DNA of 64,000 nucleotides from Icerya purchasi (taxonomy: Eukaryota > Arthropoda > Insecta > Hemiptera > Monophlebidae). The stretch lies in NCBI GenBank assembly GCA_039619475.1, contig CM077115.1, positions 36,220,083-36,284,082 on the forward strand. The letters run 5' to 3'. Positions 35,078 through 47,849 of this stretch are shown piece after piece (positions within the stretch are counted from its first letter, which is position 1; each line of letters starts with the position of its first letter). The notes under the pieces were generated by a model that was not told the DNA's origin, did no database searches, and was given only the letters and a program-made list of their open reading frames with translations. Made by a program: the position numbers and the translations under genes.

Positions 35078-36132
35078 CTAGTTAACGAATACAAAAGGAA
35101 GCAGATGAATAAGAACACAATTTACGAAGAGGAAAAGTTTTGTTACTCGATTCAAATATTTTGTAGTATTTAATGCATGCGTGTTATAAGTAAACTAATT
35201 ATTATCGGTGTTAAATTATTGAACATCTTCCTTTAAATTAATTAATCGAAATTTAAGAGATATTTTCTCTGGATAGTCCATGATGGGCTGTTAAAAAAAC
35301 TTTTCATTCGCATAGGTTATAAATTGTGGCAGGAATTGGCTTTAACGCCCGGGACTAAGCTTACCATCGTGATGTAGCGCGAATTGACCGTTCCGAACGA
35401 CGCTCGAGTGATTTTGCAGAACAAGCCAGAATCGCTAACTAGGAAGAACAAGTGGCTTTGCAGGACTTCTACAAAGCAGAGGAAGGCGTTTTATATGGAT
35501 CAGGCATAGCAGATTGATGGTAAATCAAGAGTTGCTTTGTGTCATTCGTACCTCAACTTTCAAACGCGTTTTTCTCGAAACTGCCTTTTTCCAAATTGCT
35601 GCCACGATATCTCGAAAACTATCCAGCCGATTGCGCTCAAATTTTTATGGTATGCTCAGGACATCAATAGTTATCGTCCGAACGAGAATTATTGATATAA
35701 CAGCCACGGTTTCTTTTTCAAGTTAAAATATTTTTAACAAAAAATGACAAAAATCGCACATTTATGTTCAAAAGTTTTCTAACCATTTCGCCTTAATTCT
35801 AGTTTCAACTATAGCTACAAGTCTACCGATTAAGACGCGGGTTTAATTTTTTCTTTCAGATTAGCAGAACAGTTGGAATCGTGGCAGTCATGGGCCTACT
35901 TTTTTTTTGACACAGGGGCCTTTCAAGATATCCGTAGTCGGTTTGACTGCATATTTTAATGTGAAAAAATTTCGAATTTTGATAAGTTGTTAAATATATC
36001 GTGTAAATAACAAAGTAGTATGTTTTCATTGGTTTTTTACAAAAAATTGTCGAAAAACTGTTTAAAAAAAACAGCTGTCACACAGAACGAATTATTGCCG
36101 ACAAAAATACTGAATTCTATCAATGTACATAC
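35078..36132 (+). other. Intron with an unidentified coding-like remnant at 35.32-35.95 kb
   Basis: The plus strand at 35,322-35,515 reads KLWQELALTPGTKLTIVM, stop, RELTVPNDARVILQNKPESL, then TRKNKWLCRTSTKQRKAF with few stops, and is followed by sequence that reads like an untranslated tail (atatctcgaaaactatccag). It is probably a fragment of a mobile element or an integrated foreign gene, but I do not recognise the family. Confidence 0.3.
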
Positions 36133-36321
36133 CGGAGGACAATAGAACGGATCCTTGAAGCTTAGAACAGAAGCAATATCCAAAATCGGATCTAAACAGC
36201 TCATAATCGCACCTAACAACAGCATTTTTCCAATATGCGGATCCAACGGTAGTCGAGCTAAATGATAGCCGAGGGGAGTTAAGTATTCGTTTTCGTCTAA
36301 TGCGCTCAATTTCGTCAACAA
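36133..36321 (-). CDS. DHX36: DHX36 exon: ratchet helix region
   Basis: Acceptor gtttcag|TTG and donor CCTCCG|gtatgt, phase 0 on both sides; the upstream intron is only 86 bp. It encodes [40 protein letters not shown] and [20 protein letters not shown]. The run LTPLGxHLARLPxDPxIGKM is nearly invariant in this helicase family. Confidence 0.96.
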
Positions 36322-36407
36322 CTGAAACAAAGAATACAAAGGGTTCCAGTATTCGACAACTGTGTAACGTTATTAAACTTAGCGAACGTTAATAAGTTTC
36401 AACCAAC

Positions 36408-36609
36408 CTCGACTGCTAATCTAACTGCAGCTTCATTCGGGGGATCCATTACTTTATTCAAGAAAGGAATCGTAATACCAAGTTGCAAAATTTTCACATT
36501 TAACACAACTTCTTCCAGTCTAGTTCGTAACATATCAGGCACCGGAAATGGTAAGAGATTTCTTTCTCTACCCCTTGAAAATAGATGGTAACATACTCCC
36601 GGCTGAACA
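36408..36609 (-). CDS. DHX36: DHX36 exon: start of the HA2/winged-helix region
   Basis: Acceptor attgcag|TGTTC and donor GTCGAG|gttggt. It encodes VQPGVCYHLFSRGRERNLLP, then FPVPDMLRTRLEEVVLNVKI and KVMDPPNEAAVRLAVE. PGxCYHL, PxMLRTxLE and MDPP are standard landmarks after motif VI in DEAH helicases. The whole 202 bp is open. Confidence 0.95.
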
Positions 36610-38022
36610 CTGCAATTTAAAACAAAAAATAAATTTTTTTATTAAAAACAACATTGTTAAAATTAACCAAAGCTAATAACTCGTAAACACATTAAACGAC
36701 GAAGGTTACTAGTGCCAGTGGTAATAATAATTTCAAGTCTTTTTTTTTTTTTTTTTTTTTTAAATCAAATAATTAAAAGAACCAAAAAAACTATTACGAG
36801 GTATAAGCATCGTTTCGTGTTCATGGAATTTAAGTACAAGTTACACATCAGCTGCATGAAAAAACATGTATTTAATGTAATTTTTTACTCTACGAATATA
36901 TAAAAAATGTATTTTATTCACTTCAACGGTAGCACTGATCAACATATTCGATTACTACTGCAGTCATTTCTTCTCAGAAATTACCCATTGGAGCAATTTG
37001 GAAAAGTTTCCAATGAACTAGCCGGATAATTAAAAATGATAAAAACTTAATATTTTTGTATACAGTCTATGTGGAAAAATCGTTACATTAACACCAGTTA
37101 ACGGCATTATACCCAGCGGAATAGTATACTAATTTATACCGATTTCTGAAAACTCATATAATAACTCAAAACCGTTACATTACGAAAAAATAGCACACCT
37201 TTTTGATCTTAATATTAAACAAGTTTATATTTGAATGATTCAAATTTATACAGCTGCAGTTTACACCCAAACGTCACCAATTATACATTTCCAAAGACAC
37301 TCTTGCAATCTGAGAGTCGATAAAACCGCATGCGATATTTTTATAATGTAAAAGTATAAAATTATATCTGAAATTAAGGCCGCACACTACTTCATTGAGC
37401 AATTATTAACTATTTGCTTCTGCTAACGTAGCAACATCTACTACTCTTATGTAAGTCTAGAGATCACTCCTTGCATCAACCGATCGTAAAGGAAATATCT
37501 AATTCTTGGAGCACCGCGGTATAGTTTTTTTAAAATAAATTTTTTTTTTTTTTTTTTTTTGTTTATTTGCTATATTGAACTGCCCTAGGGCATACACACA
37601 ATAATTTTAATAATCAAGAATAACTAGCGTAGGTGAAGATTCGGCCACTGCCTTATCTCAGAGCTATAACTGTATGCGCTTAAGTTTAGATAAATCTATT
37701 TATACATAAGAATATATACGATAAAAGTATAACAGTTTATAAAATTTTGTGAGATTATCATTATGCTGCAAGTTCTAGCGATGTTACTGGGGTAAAATTG
37801 GGTCCATTTTCCCCTCTAATTACACATAAAAATTAATTAACACTTTCGAATTTAAAAAAAAGAAAATATGTTTAAATAAACATTTATGGGATAGTTTCCA
37901 ATCAATTTTTTATAACAAATTTTCCATAATTGTTTTTCGGTTTACAGCAACAACGAACAAATAACAACGGTAAAAATAATTCGTATATCTTCTTAAATTT
38001 CATTAAATGCAAATGAACATAC
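36610..38022. other. Intron; poly-T tract possibly ending a LINE tail
   Basis: Poly-T at 36,740-36,762. At 37,539-37,600 the minus strand reads gtgtatgccctagggcagtt, caatatagcaaataaac and poly-A, which looks like the 3' end of a retroelement inserted in the gene's orientation; no coding part is visible. Confidence 0.3.
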
Positions 38023-38209
38023 CGTCCGGCTCTACCGCACCGTTGTTTAGCATTGGCTCGACTGATCCATTCTGGCGTCAAAGTCGATAAATTAGCGCTA
38101 ATGTCGAAATTCTTCACTTTCGCCCGACCACTATCGATTACGAATACTACGTCGTCTATTGTAACCGACGTTTCAGCAATATTGGTGGAAATGATTATTT
38201 TTCGCGTTC
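38023..38209 (-). CDS. DHX36: DHX36 exon: motifs V and VI
   Basis: Acceptor atatgcag|GAACG and donor GGACG|gtatgt. It encodes [20 protein letters not shown], then [20 protein letters not shown] and [27 protein letters not shown] is motif V and QRCGRAGR is motif VI with its arginine fingers; Cys stands where human DHX36 has Lys (QRKGRAGR). Both motifs are needed for ATP-driven unwinding and are intact. Confidence 0.96.
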
Positions 38210-38689
38210 CTGCATATTTAACGTAATGAATGTAATTTATATTGTTCGAGTCCCCATTAATGTTAGCTGACTAAATCGAGGATATTAATGTCGAGAGAAA
38301 AATTATACGTATTACCACACTAGGAATAAGGAAATGACGATGCTCCATAAAAACACGTTAAGTTCGAAATATTAAACAATATATAAATGCGATTTTAATT
38401 GCAAATAGATCGCTTGTTATCGTAAACTTCTTAGATATTTTGGAAGACTAAATAATTAAAATAGCATAAAGCAAATTTATTTCTCCGTCTAACCTTTTAT
38501 CTGAAATTTCAGTTTATAATGAATCCGACCCGCGCAGTAGTTTTATGCAGATAACTGTAATTAACAGTTATCTATATATTAGGGACTTCAATTTTAAAGT
38601 AAAATGCGACATATTTACACGAGTACAGGTTAGCCTTACATAATAAGAATACTATTTAAACAAGTTAAAAGTAAAATTACTGCACTAAC

Positions 38690-38767
38690 CTGTGGGAGGT
38701 CTATCAAATACATTCTGCTGATCAATTGTTGGTAACATAGAATGTAGAGGAAGTATCCAATATTTAC
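38690..38767 (-). CDS. DHX36: DHX36 exon: RecA2, LHSMLPT segment
   Basis: A 78-bp exon from attacag|GTAAAT to ACAG|gttagt. It reads (G)KYWILPLHSMLPTIDQQNVF, then DRPPTG, matching family ILPLHSLMPTVNQTQVF. Phase 1 agrees on both sides. It is too small to appear as an ORF. Confidence 0.95.
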
Positions 38768-39001
38768 CTGTAATTTTAAAAGATCAAAATTACTGATGAT
38801 ATTTAAAAATCGAAATCTACTATAATATTAATTTAAAAAATAAAAAGTTTGTGTGTGTATATACAGCACACGCACACACAAACAGGATTAGTTAGCTTAA
38901 AACTGAACTATTTTTAATTTCAATTGAATATTGACCTGGGGGGCATCTCGTGGAGGTTGTTGCTTTGCCGCACATACACAAAAACATCTATATACATATA
39001 C

Positions 39002-39148
39002 CAGTGGCATAGCTTTGGGATAACCCGAAACCGGACATTCTCAATTATATTCAAACATTTTGTTTTCTTGTTTTATAATCATTCTAAATTGATTGTAAAA
39101 AAAACAAAAAAAAAACAAAAAAAACACGTTTTAATAATTTCCTAAGCC
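39002..39148. repeat. Possible short hAT-like element
   Basis: Starts CAGTGGCATAGC, a typical hAT-type end, and lies between exact 8-bp copies of ACATATAC (38,994-39,001 and 39,149-39,156). The right end (cctaagcc) only partly matches the left inverted, and the AT-rich duplication could be chance. Most of the interior is poly-A. Confidence 0.4.
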
Positions 39149-39156
39149 ACATATAC

Positions 39157-40261
39157 GAAATTTGATAACAGATTACGAAATAAAAATGTAAATTTATGAT
39201 TAAAAATTGAACTTCACAATTATTGCAGATGAAAATCAAAAGTTTAAACGGTAACACTTTTAGATATCCTAACTATTATTACACGCCTAGTTAGGACCAT
39301 AGAAATTCGCTTAACAATAAATCACGTTATAAATACTGTTTCATTCGCTGTTAGTGTAATACCACTTGTAAACTGATCGAACCAAATCATCAAGAAACTT
39401 CTTTTCTTTGGTTTCAAAAGATAGTTCACCTGTACTGAATAATTATATTGTTAGTCAAAAAAAAACAAAAAACTAAAAATTAACAGGAAGCCGTCTTACC
39501 ATAAGCAAGTAAATAATGAAAAGAATATGGCGGAAAAATTTTCAGATCAAATTAATTTATTATATATGTAATCTTGTCATTTACATATTAATAAGGACTT
39601 TTGAAGTGTGTAACTGCTGATTTCGGGACTGCAATTTATGAGTTTTTTGTTAGATTAGTCTTAATCTTTTTAAGCATTAGACCTTTACAAAAAAAATCAA
39701 AGAAGTACTAGAAGAAGACGATGCGCGAATAACCAAAGAGGATCGATTGAAACCGACACGAAAATTTCTCACAAGGAATCTTACCGCGGACACGGGTCCG
39801 AGTATTACTATTTTGACTTAAAACAAATTATCTCAACAATAATGAAAAGTTAATTCTATAACTGATATGTGTGCATTTACTCCAATGCGACAAAGACTGA
39901 TATTTTTACGACCAGATAATTTACCATTTATATTTTCTAGCTCGAATACCGTCAAAAAATAGCGCCACAAATACCAAATGCGTATCGATATTTATTACAG
40001 CTAAACAACAAATGGTTAGCATCTTCCATGCAACTAACTGAAATAGTTGTCATAAAGTTTTGGTACATTTTCGTTCATAAAATTAGGAGCTACGCGTGTA
40101 TGACCCATAAGTAATCTATATAGTGTTGTAACAAATTTAAGCATTAGTTCAGCGGGTATTGACAGTCCATAGTACTACGGAACCAGAGTAAGTCCATGCT
40201 GAATTATCTTGTACCTACCCCTATTATTACTTAGCTAATATTCATTCCAGGTTATCTTTAA
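39157..40261. other. Intron, nothing recognised
   Basis: AT-rich sequence of the 38,767-43,229 intron, without coding similarity. Confidence 0.35.
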
Positions 40262-41800
40262 CGTTTTTTTTTTCTTTGTTTTTTTTTGGCTTAGTATCTA
40301 AACCATGTGGCTCTTTTCAACACAAATTTACTATAAACTAAAACTAATCTTCTCATTTCAAACGTTTAAAATATAACAAAATAAAAAAAACAACAACAAA
40401 AAACAAAATAAAATTCAAATGAATAAATAGATAAAATAATAATAATAATAATAAAAAAAAGCTTTAATCAACTGTTATCTAAATTACAATGCTGTAATCA
40501 ACTATGAACCTAAATAAGGCAACCTGATCCTCACAATAAAGCAAATACCGAATATTATAAGGAGGAAAAACAGGCAAGGAAATGAAGTCCCTGCAAACCA
40601 TTTCTCTGCATCTGTCAAATAATTAACGAGAAAATAACAGATGATTGATGCCCTCCAAATAACTTATCATATCGTGACCGTTGCAAATCAGACTTGATGT
40701 TTGACTTTGAAAATTTTGTGAAACTCGCGTATGTTTCATACGAAGACGAAGATCAAAGTAACAAATTTCCTAATAAACCTTTCAAGGATAGTTTTTTTTA
40801 TCGCTGATAGTGAACTTAGGCTGTTACTGATAATTAGGTGTATCTTTTGTTGACATCAAGTGAGATTATTAAGAACTCCAAAGCTTTATCTATAGCCAAT
40901 AGTTCAGCAGTATAAACCGTCACCTCAGGCGGCTAGTTTAAATTTCGATAACGTTATTCCTTTGATAAAAAAAGCTGCACCTAATGCGCTATCACGTTTC
41001 TCGATTTTAGAACCGTCAGTAAAAATTATATAACAGAATTGTAATAATGGTTATTTTATTTAGATAATTAAATCGCAAATTAATGATACGTGGCGGAAGG
41101 TTTTGATTTTTCAGTTCTTTGAATAAGCTCGTATCAATATCTAGATGTAAAAAATTTATAACATAGTAAAATGTCGAGTAAAGCGATGGATGTATAAGCG
41201 TTGCATTATATCTATAATATAAAGTGGTTCTACTTGACAGTAAAGACTTTTTCGAATCAACAAATCTCTCCACTCAGTATTAACTTTAAAAATAACTAAC
41301 GGGGTAAGTAAATAGAAGAATTGGTAATTTCATAATTTCACTAGAAATCTACCCGCATATAGACATGGTACTGGAACTGTTCGAACGTTACCAGAAATAA
41401 ATCTTATAATCACGTTTTAAAGTTTTTCCAGTTTATTTAAATTCGTTCTGAAGTCGACTCATAAAAAATGGATCCATAATCCAGCTTCGAGCGAATTAAG
41501 GATTTGTAGAGTGTAAACTCAAAATGATCGAGTAGTCACCATCTCAAGTTGGAATATATATAGACTTTTGTATCCAAGTATAATCCTAAATATTTAACAT
41601 AAAGTTTTGCTACAATATCCTCGTTGTGGATTTGGATAAGATGTTGATTTGAAGATAGATATTTCTAGTCCAATCTTCTCAAGCAGATTATTAAACATTT
41701 CCACTGCTTGTTGATTCCAGTTTATACAATTTGTAATACTACTAGAACAAGCCTTAAGCCATAGCAAGAAATTTTTTTTGAAAAAATCAAAGCCTCCGTT
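40262..41800 (-). mobile_element. 5'-truncated I/Jockey-type LINE, same strand as the host gene
   Basis: The minus strand ends in ...gatactaagcc followed by an A-rich tail (40,262-40,290), the form of a LINE 3' end. Upstream lie the last RT part and RNase H sequences described in the pseudogene entry. The 5' limit is approximate and the target duplication was not fixed. Confidence 0.75.
40850..41610 (-). pseudogene. LINE RT thumb and RNase H remnant
   Basis: Reading down the minus strand: VKYLGLYLDTKVYIYSNLRW (about 41,600-41,540), LLDHFEFTLYKSLIRSKLDY then GSIFYESTS (about 41,535-41,440), later FTDGSKIEKRDSALGAAFFI (about 41,030-40,970) and VTVYTAELLAIDKALEFLII (about 40,925-40,865). YLGxxLD is the post-RT block, and TDGSK and TAELLAI carry the first Asp and the Glu of RNase H. 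In-frame stops are present, so it is inactive. Confidence 0.8.
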
Positions 41801-43228
41801 AGGAGCTTAAAACGAGTAAAACCATCTACGATAAAAGCCGATAACCCAAACTAAAAGATTTTAATAAAATGAAATAATTATTTACCATACAAGAAAAAAG
41901 GTGATTATGTTTATATTCGGAGAATAGCATTGTATTTATCCGTAACTGTAGGAGATTTGCTTTATACGAGTAAGAAAACGTCACAGAGGGATTGTACTTA
42001 CAGTGTGGTATAAATTCTTGCTACAAACGAAAATAATTTTTAGACGTGTAAATCTCTAATTTATACTGACATTATAAATACCATTGCCTAAATCAGGATA
42101 ATTATATAGGGCCTCCAAAGACAATTTGCATTTATTTTTTCATGATGAGGTAACACTGCATATACGGTAGGCGACCATGGTGGAGATTATAGGGTAACTA
42201 ATTATACACTATCAGTAAAATTTTTTTTAGAGCAAAGACGTTTCAAACTCAAACCACAAAGCTTAACATAAAATCAGTTAAACTGGTAATCAAAACACTG
42301 TGCACAGGGTTGACGATTGTAAATTGTATAGAGGATAAAATTTTGCGCATTTGAGTGCCAAAATACGGTAATTCTACGTGAAATGACGCTAATTATAGTA
42401 AAAAATATTATGTGAAAAATAATCAGTTTTTTTTATTACCCGAAAAAAAAAAAACCTTTACAAAATTTAAAAATTTTACGGGGTACAGAGTTCCTTGGTA
42501 TTACATTTAATATTAACAGACGGTAGTTTTATTATGTCTGCAGGAACATTATTGGCTGAAAGATCTAAAATTTCGGACTTCTTATATTTTAATATTGAAC
42601 TTCGCTCAAAATTGTTAATTTAAAATGGTCTATTGCTTTATTAAAATTTTAATTTACACAGAAAATTATAAATAAAAACAAAAATGGAAGCTTAGATGAA
42701 GAAATGTTTAGAAAGATTATATTAATGGGATTAAGAGATTCAGAAGGGAAAAGAATAATTTCAAATTTCAAAATGTTAGTAATAACGTTAAATTGTTTAA
42801 GTTTGATTGATTTTGTTAACATTTTTTATGGTCACGGAAATTTTCATAAAAGATTCATCCGAAATAAATAAAATAAATAGTTCTTGAACCTCCAAATTTT
42901 TTTTTTTTTTTCTTCTTTGATTTCTAATAACAATCTTTCTAAATAATCCTTCTTTCGGTTTTTTGTTATTTTTATTTTCAATTTTTTATGTAAATTAAAA
43001 TATCATAATGAACTTTTTTAAATTAACACTTTAATCTAATTAAATTTTCATTTTCAAAATCAGTTCCGCTTATTTTTACATTTACACACGCTAATCATAA
43101 TTAAATTTATTTATTATTGTTTACAAAATATTACTTTAATATTATTTTACAAATAACGTAATCTATATTCGCCCCACAATTGTAAATTACAAAAAATATA
43201 ATATTAGTCTCTAACAGTATTAAATTAC
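41801..43228. other. Intron, nothing recognised
   Basis: Very AT-rich with homopolymer runs (for example T at 42,898-42,910). No coding sequence seen. Confidence 0.4.
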
Positions 43229-43443
43229 CGGAAGAAAAATATGGATCACTGTTAATCATTTTCATAAGCGAATTTATATCATCCCAACCGGGCAAAAAGA
43301 TTAATATTGCGCCTTGTGTTCGTTCGTAATTGCAAATATGCTGAATTAGCTCAACGATTAAATAATTATCAATTTTTTCCGAATCCGGATTCTTCAGCGT
43401 TTCAATTACAAGCGGATGATAAGCCTTTTTCTTCTCGATTTCA
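43229..43443 (-). CDS. DHX36: DHX36 exon: start of RecA2, motif IV
   Basis: Acceptor tctactctag|TGA and donor TCCG|gtaatt. It encodes NEIEKKKAYHPLVIETLKNP, then NYLIVELIQHICNYERTQGA and ILIFLPGWDDINSLMKMINS. FLPGWDDI is motif IV of DHX36-type helicases. The open frame extends well upstream of the acceptor, but that part is intron read-through with no family similarity. Confidence 0.95.
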
Positions 43444-45573
43444 CTAGAGTAGAAAATTTTTGTAAATACATACACCAAAGCGCAAACGTAAACTACATAT
43501 TTATGTAGAGTTACGACTAAAAATATAATTATTAAAAAATTGCTTAATTTTAACATTCCTAATGGAGTAACACTATTTATTTTGAAGTTCAAAGTGGTTA
43601 TTATATAGTTAATACATTTTAATCAACAAATACATCTACGGAAATAAATAAATAATTAAAAATTAAAATATAAAGAAATAAATATGTGTAAAATACAAAT
43701 ATACTCATCATAATTTCATATACATTTGTAATAACTAATGATGTAAAAACATTCACACGTACACGTTAATTATTTTATTAAATTATAATAAAATAATCAT
43801 GTACCTGATCTGCAATATGAGGTTTCTTTAACAAAAAAATTTACAATAAAATATCTGCGAACAACGAATACGACTATGCACGTTTAATCAGAACTGTAGA
43901 TTATAAAATCAAATTCGAAATTACTAAATAACACGATATATACAAATCCAAAAAAAAAAACGGCCAAAAGGACTCGTTAAATGACGGAAGTATATTAGGA
44001 CCAAATTCAATTCGTCTATTCCACCTCTGGTTTTTGCAAAGAGTAGTAAGTTTATAACTTGTTAAACATAGCCGACTAGGTTTCCAAAAAATTAAACTGA
44101 AGATATTTACTTCAAATGTGTTTGTTTTATATATAACTTACAACTGTTTTTTAAGTACAATGAGAAATTACAAATTCAACAATGGATGTTTTTAACTGTC
44201 ACACTTCTACTAAGATAAATACTGGTAAAACTGCGTTAAGACACCTATTAATTATTTCATTATCACAAAATGGTTGATATAAGCTAGTTCGAAATTTTTA
44301 ATTATAATTCTCTTACCGCAAGGAGGAGAGGCACGTTATTTTTCGTGCTTTATTGAACTTTCCGCTAGTTTCGAAAGTTTCATTAAGAAAGTGAAATATA
44401 GGTCCATTCTCCTCAAAAAATGATCTTCCAATCGATATATTACGTGCATGGAAAACATTTTCTCTCTCAAAATTTGGGGTTTTTGGAGCCATCCAGTCAA
44501 AATATAGAATTATAATATCGGTCATAATTTTCCTTTAAAGCGTTCTTTTATAATCATATTTGAGATGTTTTGGTCTTTTCACTTCATTCGGGCTGTTAGT
44601 TACACGAACATACTTTTTTTGCCATTTTGTTCCTTAAAATGAAAAGGGAGTAAATCATTTTTTATATGTAGTTTTTTATTTTATGAAAGAGTTTCCGAGT
44701 TTTGTTTTATGGTCGTTTATGAACATCTTATTAAAATTTCGTATATTATGGTGTATGTATACGGAATCCAAAAAATAAAAGTATTTTAGAAACTGAAAGT
44801 AAATAAATTACATTAAATGTAACGAAAAATTATTAAATAACAATTTGCAAACATTCCCACCCAACTAATTTTTCTCTTTAACATATGAAATTTAAGGTAA
44901 TATTTTTAGTAATCATTAATTAAACTAATTTTAATTAATAAAGTTTAGAACAGAGTCGATGAATAAGCGCATCCAAAAATATGTTTTTGAAGAAAATTTG
45001 TAGATAACTGTTTTTTTTTTTTTTTTAATATTTAATATAAGACAGTATTATGTTGGAAGGCAATTGATTGCATAACAACTTCCAGCCTCAACTACTTGTT
45101 TAGAAATATAAAATTTGGAGGACAGTTCCTTTTTTCTGGCGCAGACATCTAATTAATTTTTTCTGTTTTCCAAATTACATTCATAAAAGAAAGAAAAACA
45201 TTAATCATTCAACTCACGCAACGGGAATATATTTTATCTATGCTGTAAAATATAACGTGACACTTTATTTCGAGTGTCACGTTATTCATTACTGATTTTT
45301 CAATTTGTATGTTTGGCAATAATGCGAAATCTATACACACGTAAACTGTGTATTGTAATCATAGATTGCGGGTAAAAACTTTGAACACGAAGGCTCCATA
45401 CTGGCTTGATGTTTCTAAAGGAAGCTCTTCCGTTTATATTCATATACACCCCCAGGATATTTTAAATTCCCTCTTTAGTTCAAGGATATCACGTTGCTCG
45501 CGGAATGACAAGGAATTCAACAGATACACATTACAGGTGGTTAAGGAAAATTTGAAAGAAAACTGCTTCATAT
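43444..45573. other. Intron, nothing recognised
   Basis: AT-rich. A short inverted pair (aacgtgacactttatttcga and gagtgtcacgtt, 45,253-45,285) is present. Open frames at 44,525-44,313 and 45,348-45,647 have no family resemblance. Confidence 0.35.
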
Positions 45574-45910
45574 ACCATGGTGGCCATTCAAATATAATTT
45601 TTAATTCCCGGTTTCCCCGATCCAAGTCATCCCGATTTTCTGATTAATAGAATTGCACAAAAAGAAGAATGTTTTTTTTTTGTTACTATTGATAATATTT
45701 GACCGCCGCAGCATACTTGTTATATGAATAAAACAGAACTTCGTAATTTATTTTGAGTGTAAAGTATATTAAAAATTGCATTCATTTTTCGCTATAAATG
45801 ATTTTTTCTTATTAAAAATATCGTTTTTGGCTAGTTTTATTTCTTTTCTTGGTTTTACGACAAAATTCTCAGCTTATTCCCGGTTTTCCCGGTTTGCTAG
45901 TCACCCTGTA
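45574..45910. mobile_element. Dispersed MITE, copy A
   Basis: Shares about 320 bp with 58,748-59,073, including gaattgcacaaaaagaagaa, gaccgccgcagcatacttgt and aaaaatatcgtttttggct. The ends are inverted: taccatggtggccattc on the left and ctagtcaccctgta on the right. No coding content. Confidence 0.8.
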
Positions 45911-46271
45911 TACGATCAATTACAAATCGCTCACATAAAATTATGTTCAACTGTCATTTAATCATCCTAAAGAAAAAAAAAAAAAAAGACTGCATCTGCC
46001 AAAATATGTGAAAGTCAAACGAAAATATTTCAAATATAGAGACAAGATGTTCATATCTATTCTGAAATAAGTATTTGGTTATCTTCTGTTATAGTCCAAG
46101 TATTTTTTTTTTTTTTTTTTTGTTATATTCGTTTTAATTTGTACACAATACGGAGCTATTTTTATCCGATATTTTTGATTCTGTTACTTTAAATCTCGCG
46201 CGGATAAAATTTGGATAAAAATTAAGTGTATAAAATTAAACAAACAGTAAAAGAACCTTAGTTTTACTTAC

Positions 46272-46349
46272 TTTATATATGGTAAAACGAATGCCGCATA
46301 TTCTTCATCAATTTTCTTTTTTTTGACTTTTTTTAGATCAGGTACATAT
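46272..46349 (-). CDS. DHX36: DHX36 exon: inter-RecA linker
   Basis: A 78-bp exon with acceptor atttacag|ATATG and a canonical donor AAA|gtaagt. It encodes (R)YVPDLKKVKKKKIDEEYAA, then FVLPYIK. Its start aligns with the family segment IRYVPEQKE that follows the motif III exon. The lysine-rich middle aligns with a variable loop. Phase 2 on both sides agrees with its neighbours. Confidence 0.9.
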
Positions 46350-47268
46350 CTGTAAATAAAACGTAATATTTTTAAAATCCAATAAAAAACAGTAGTAATA
46401 ACAAATTTTTAAAAAATTATACTTTCCTTTAATAGAAGATTAGTATTAAAAAAAAAAAAAAAACGAATAAAACGAATAAAACGCTTAAATTAATAAAAAT
46501 TTAATTTCTAAATTGATAAAATAACAGGAAAAAATATTTTACAAGCAAAATTTTCATTTATAAGTTCAATCAGAAAGCGTCATGCAGCCGAAGAAACATC
46601 ATATGATTAAAAACTTATAGAGATTTTAGGTTTAATTAAATTATAACGGCTAACATAATAAAAATTTCGACCGCGGATTTTATAAGATTGAAATGTACCG
46701 CAAATCCTATACATGTAGTCAAAAAGACATGTCTAACAAAGTAAACTTCAGCAGTAGATATTTACAGTGAAGTATAGATGATTTGAGAACGAAATGAAAA
46801 ATTTTGAAATCACACCAAAATAAAACGATTTTTAAGTTAGTGTAAATCGAAAAATAGTACGATGTTAGCATCGCAATTAAATAAATCAGGACAATTAAGA
46901 ACGGAGAATACACAAAAATGAGGACCAAAATACCGAATAGCGTTGTCCTCAGTGCAACGTTACAATACAAACGAATGCAAACTAAAAGCAAATAAGACTT
47001 TAACACAGCTATAACAGTTGTACACCGTCTGTTCACAAGTGCATATCATCAACCTATGGAAGAGAATCGACTCCTGTATTTGTTTAAATTTAACATAGAT
47101 GTCAATAATATAAATATTCTTAATTCTCTTGATACACCGAAACAACTCATACCTTTCTGTATTTTTTTCGAGAATAATGCATGCGTTGCCATTAAGTGAG
47201 CTTTGCGAGATATGCAAGACAAGCTGTAATGTAAACTGATATATAATGTTCATATGTTCATACCGTAC

Positions 47269-47417
47269 CTTGTAAAATTAAGTACATCTTCCAAATAATA
47301 TTCCGTTACTGGATATGTCTGACCAGGTATGTGCACAATTGGACAATTATTGAAATATTGAGAAAAACGTTCCGCATTCATAGTAGCACTCATCAGGATA
47401 ACCTTCAAATCTTTTCG
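47269..47417 (-). CDS. DHX36: DHX36 exon: motif III (SAT)
   Basis: Acceptor attaacag|CGA and donor ACAAG|gtacgg. It encodes [20 protein letters not shown], then [20 protein letters not shown] and YLEDVLNFT(R). The SAT motif couples ATP hydrolysis to strand separation, and HIPGxTxPVxEYxLEDV is typical of the family. This exon was too short to stand out as an ORF and was found by splice sites and similarity. A MITE with 17-20-bp inverted ends starts about 72 bp upstream of the acceptor. Confidence 0.95.
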
Positions 47418-47488
47418 CTGTTAATGAAATATGTAATTTTTAGATTAGTATGTAGATACACACACACACATATACATATATATATATT

Positions 47489-47809
47489 AATTACAACGTA
47501 ATTCTTAGGCTACCCCCCCATTCGAAAAAATGTCCCAATTTTACGTAACGCAAAATGTCCCAGAAAAATGTCCCATTTTATGTAACGCAAAATGTCCCAA
47601 TTTTATATAACGTTTGTTATATTTTATAGGATTTTTGTTATTGTTATTTAAAAAATGTCACAATTTTATGTAATGAAATATGTAACGAAAAATGTAACAA
47701 AAAATGTCTTAATTTTATATAATGAAAGTTAAATGTTAAAATAGGACTTTTGTGGTTATGTTTTGTTTTTTTTTTTGTGTTGATGCCAGTAAGAATTACG
47801 TTGTAAATT
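47489..47809. mobile_element. MITE with an internal minisatellite
   Basis: The ends are inverted copies, aattacaacgtaattctta on the left and taagaattacgttgtaaatt on the right. Between them (about 47,525-47,720) a unit of roughly 25-30 bp built on aaaatgtcccaattttatgt plus aacg repeats imperfectly several times. It lies 71 bp upstream of a helicase acceptor site. Confidence 0.8.
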
Positions 47810-47849
47810 TTGATCATTTATACAAAGTATAGAAGAGAAAGAGACAGAA

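Noticed and set aside
43445..43592. Extension of the helicase exon upstream as an N-terminal membrane segment
   Set aside because: This part lies before a good acceptor (tctactctag), has no family similarity, and phase agrees only if it is intron.
46719..47253. Two overlapping minus-strand frames with hydrophobic runs
   Set aside because: They lie in the intron right after donor 47,269 and have no family resemblance or conserved composition.
47525..47720. A CRISPR-like array
   Set aside because: The units are adjacent and imperfect without spacers of constant size, inside a MITE in a eukaryotic intron.
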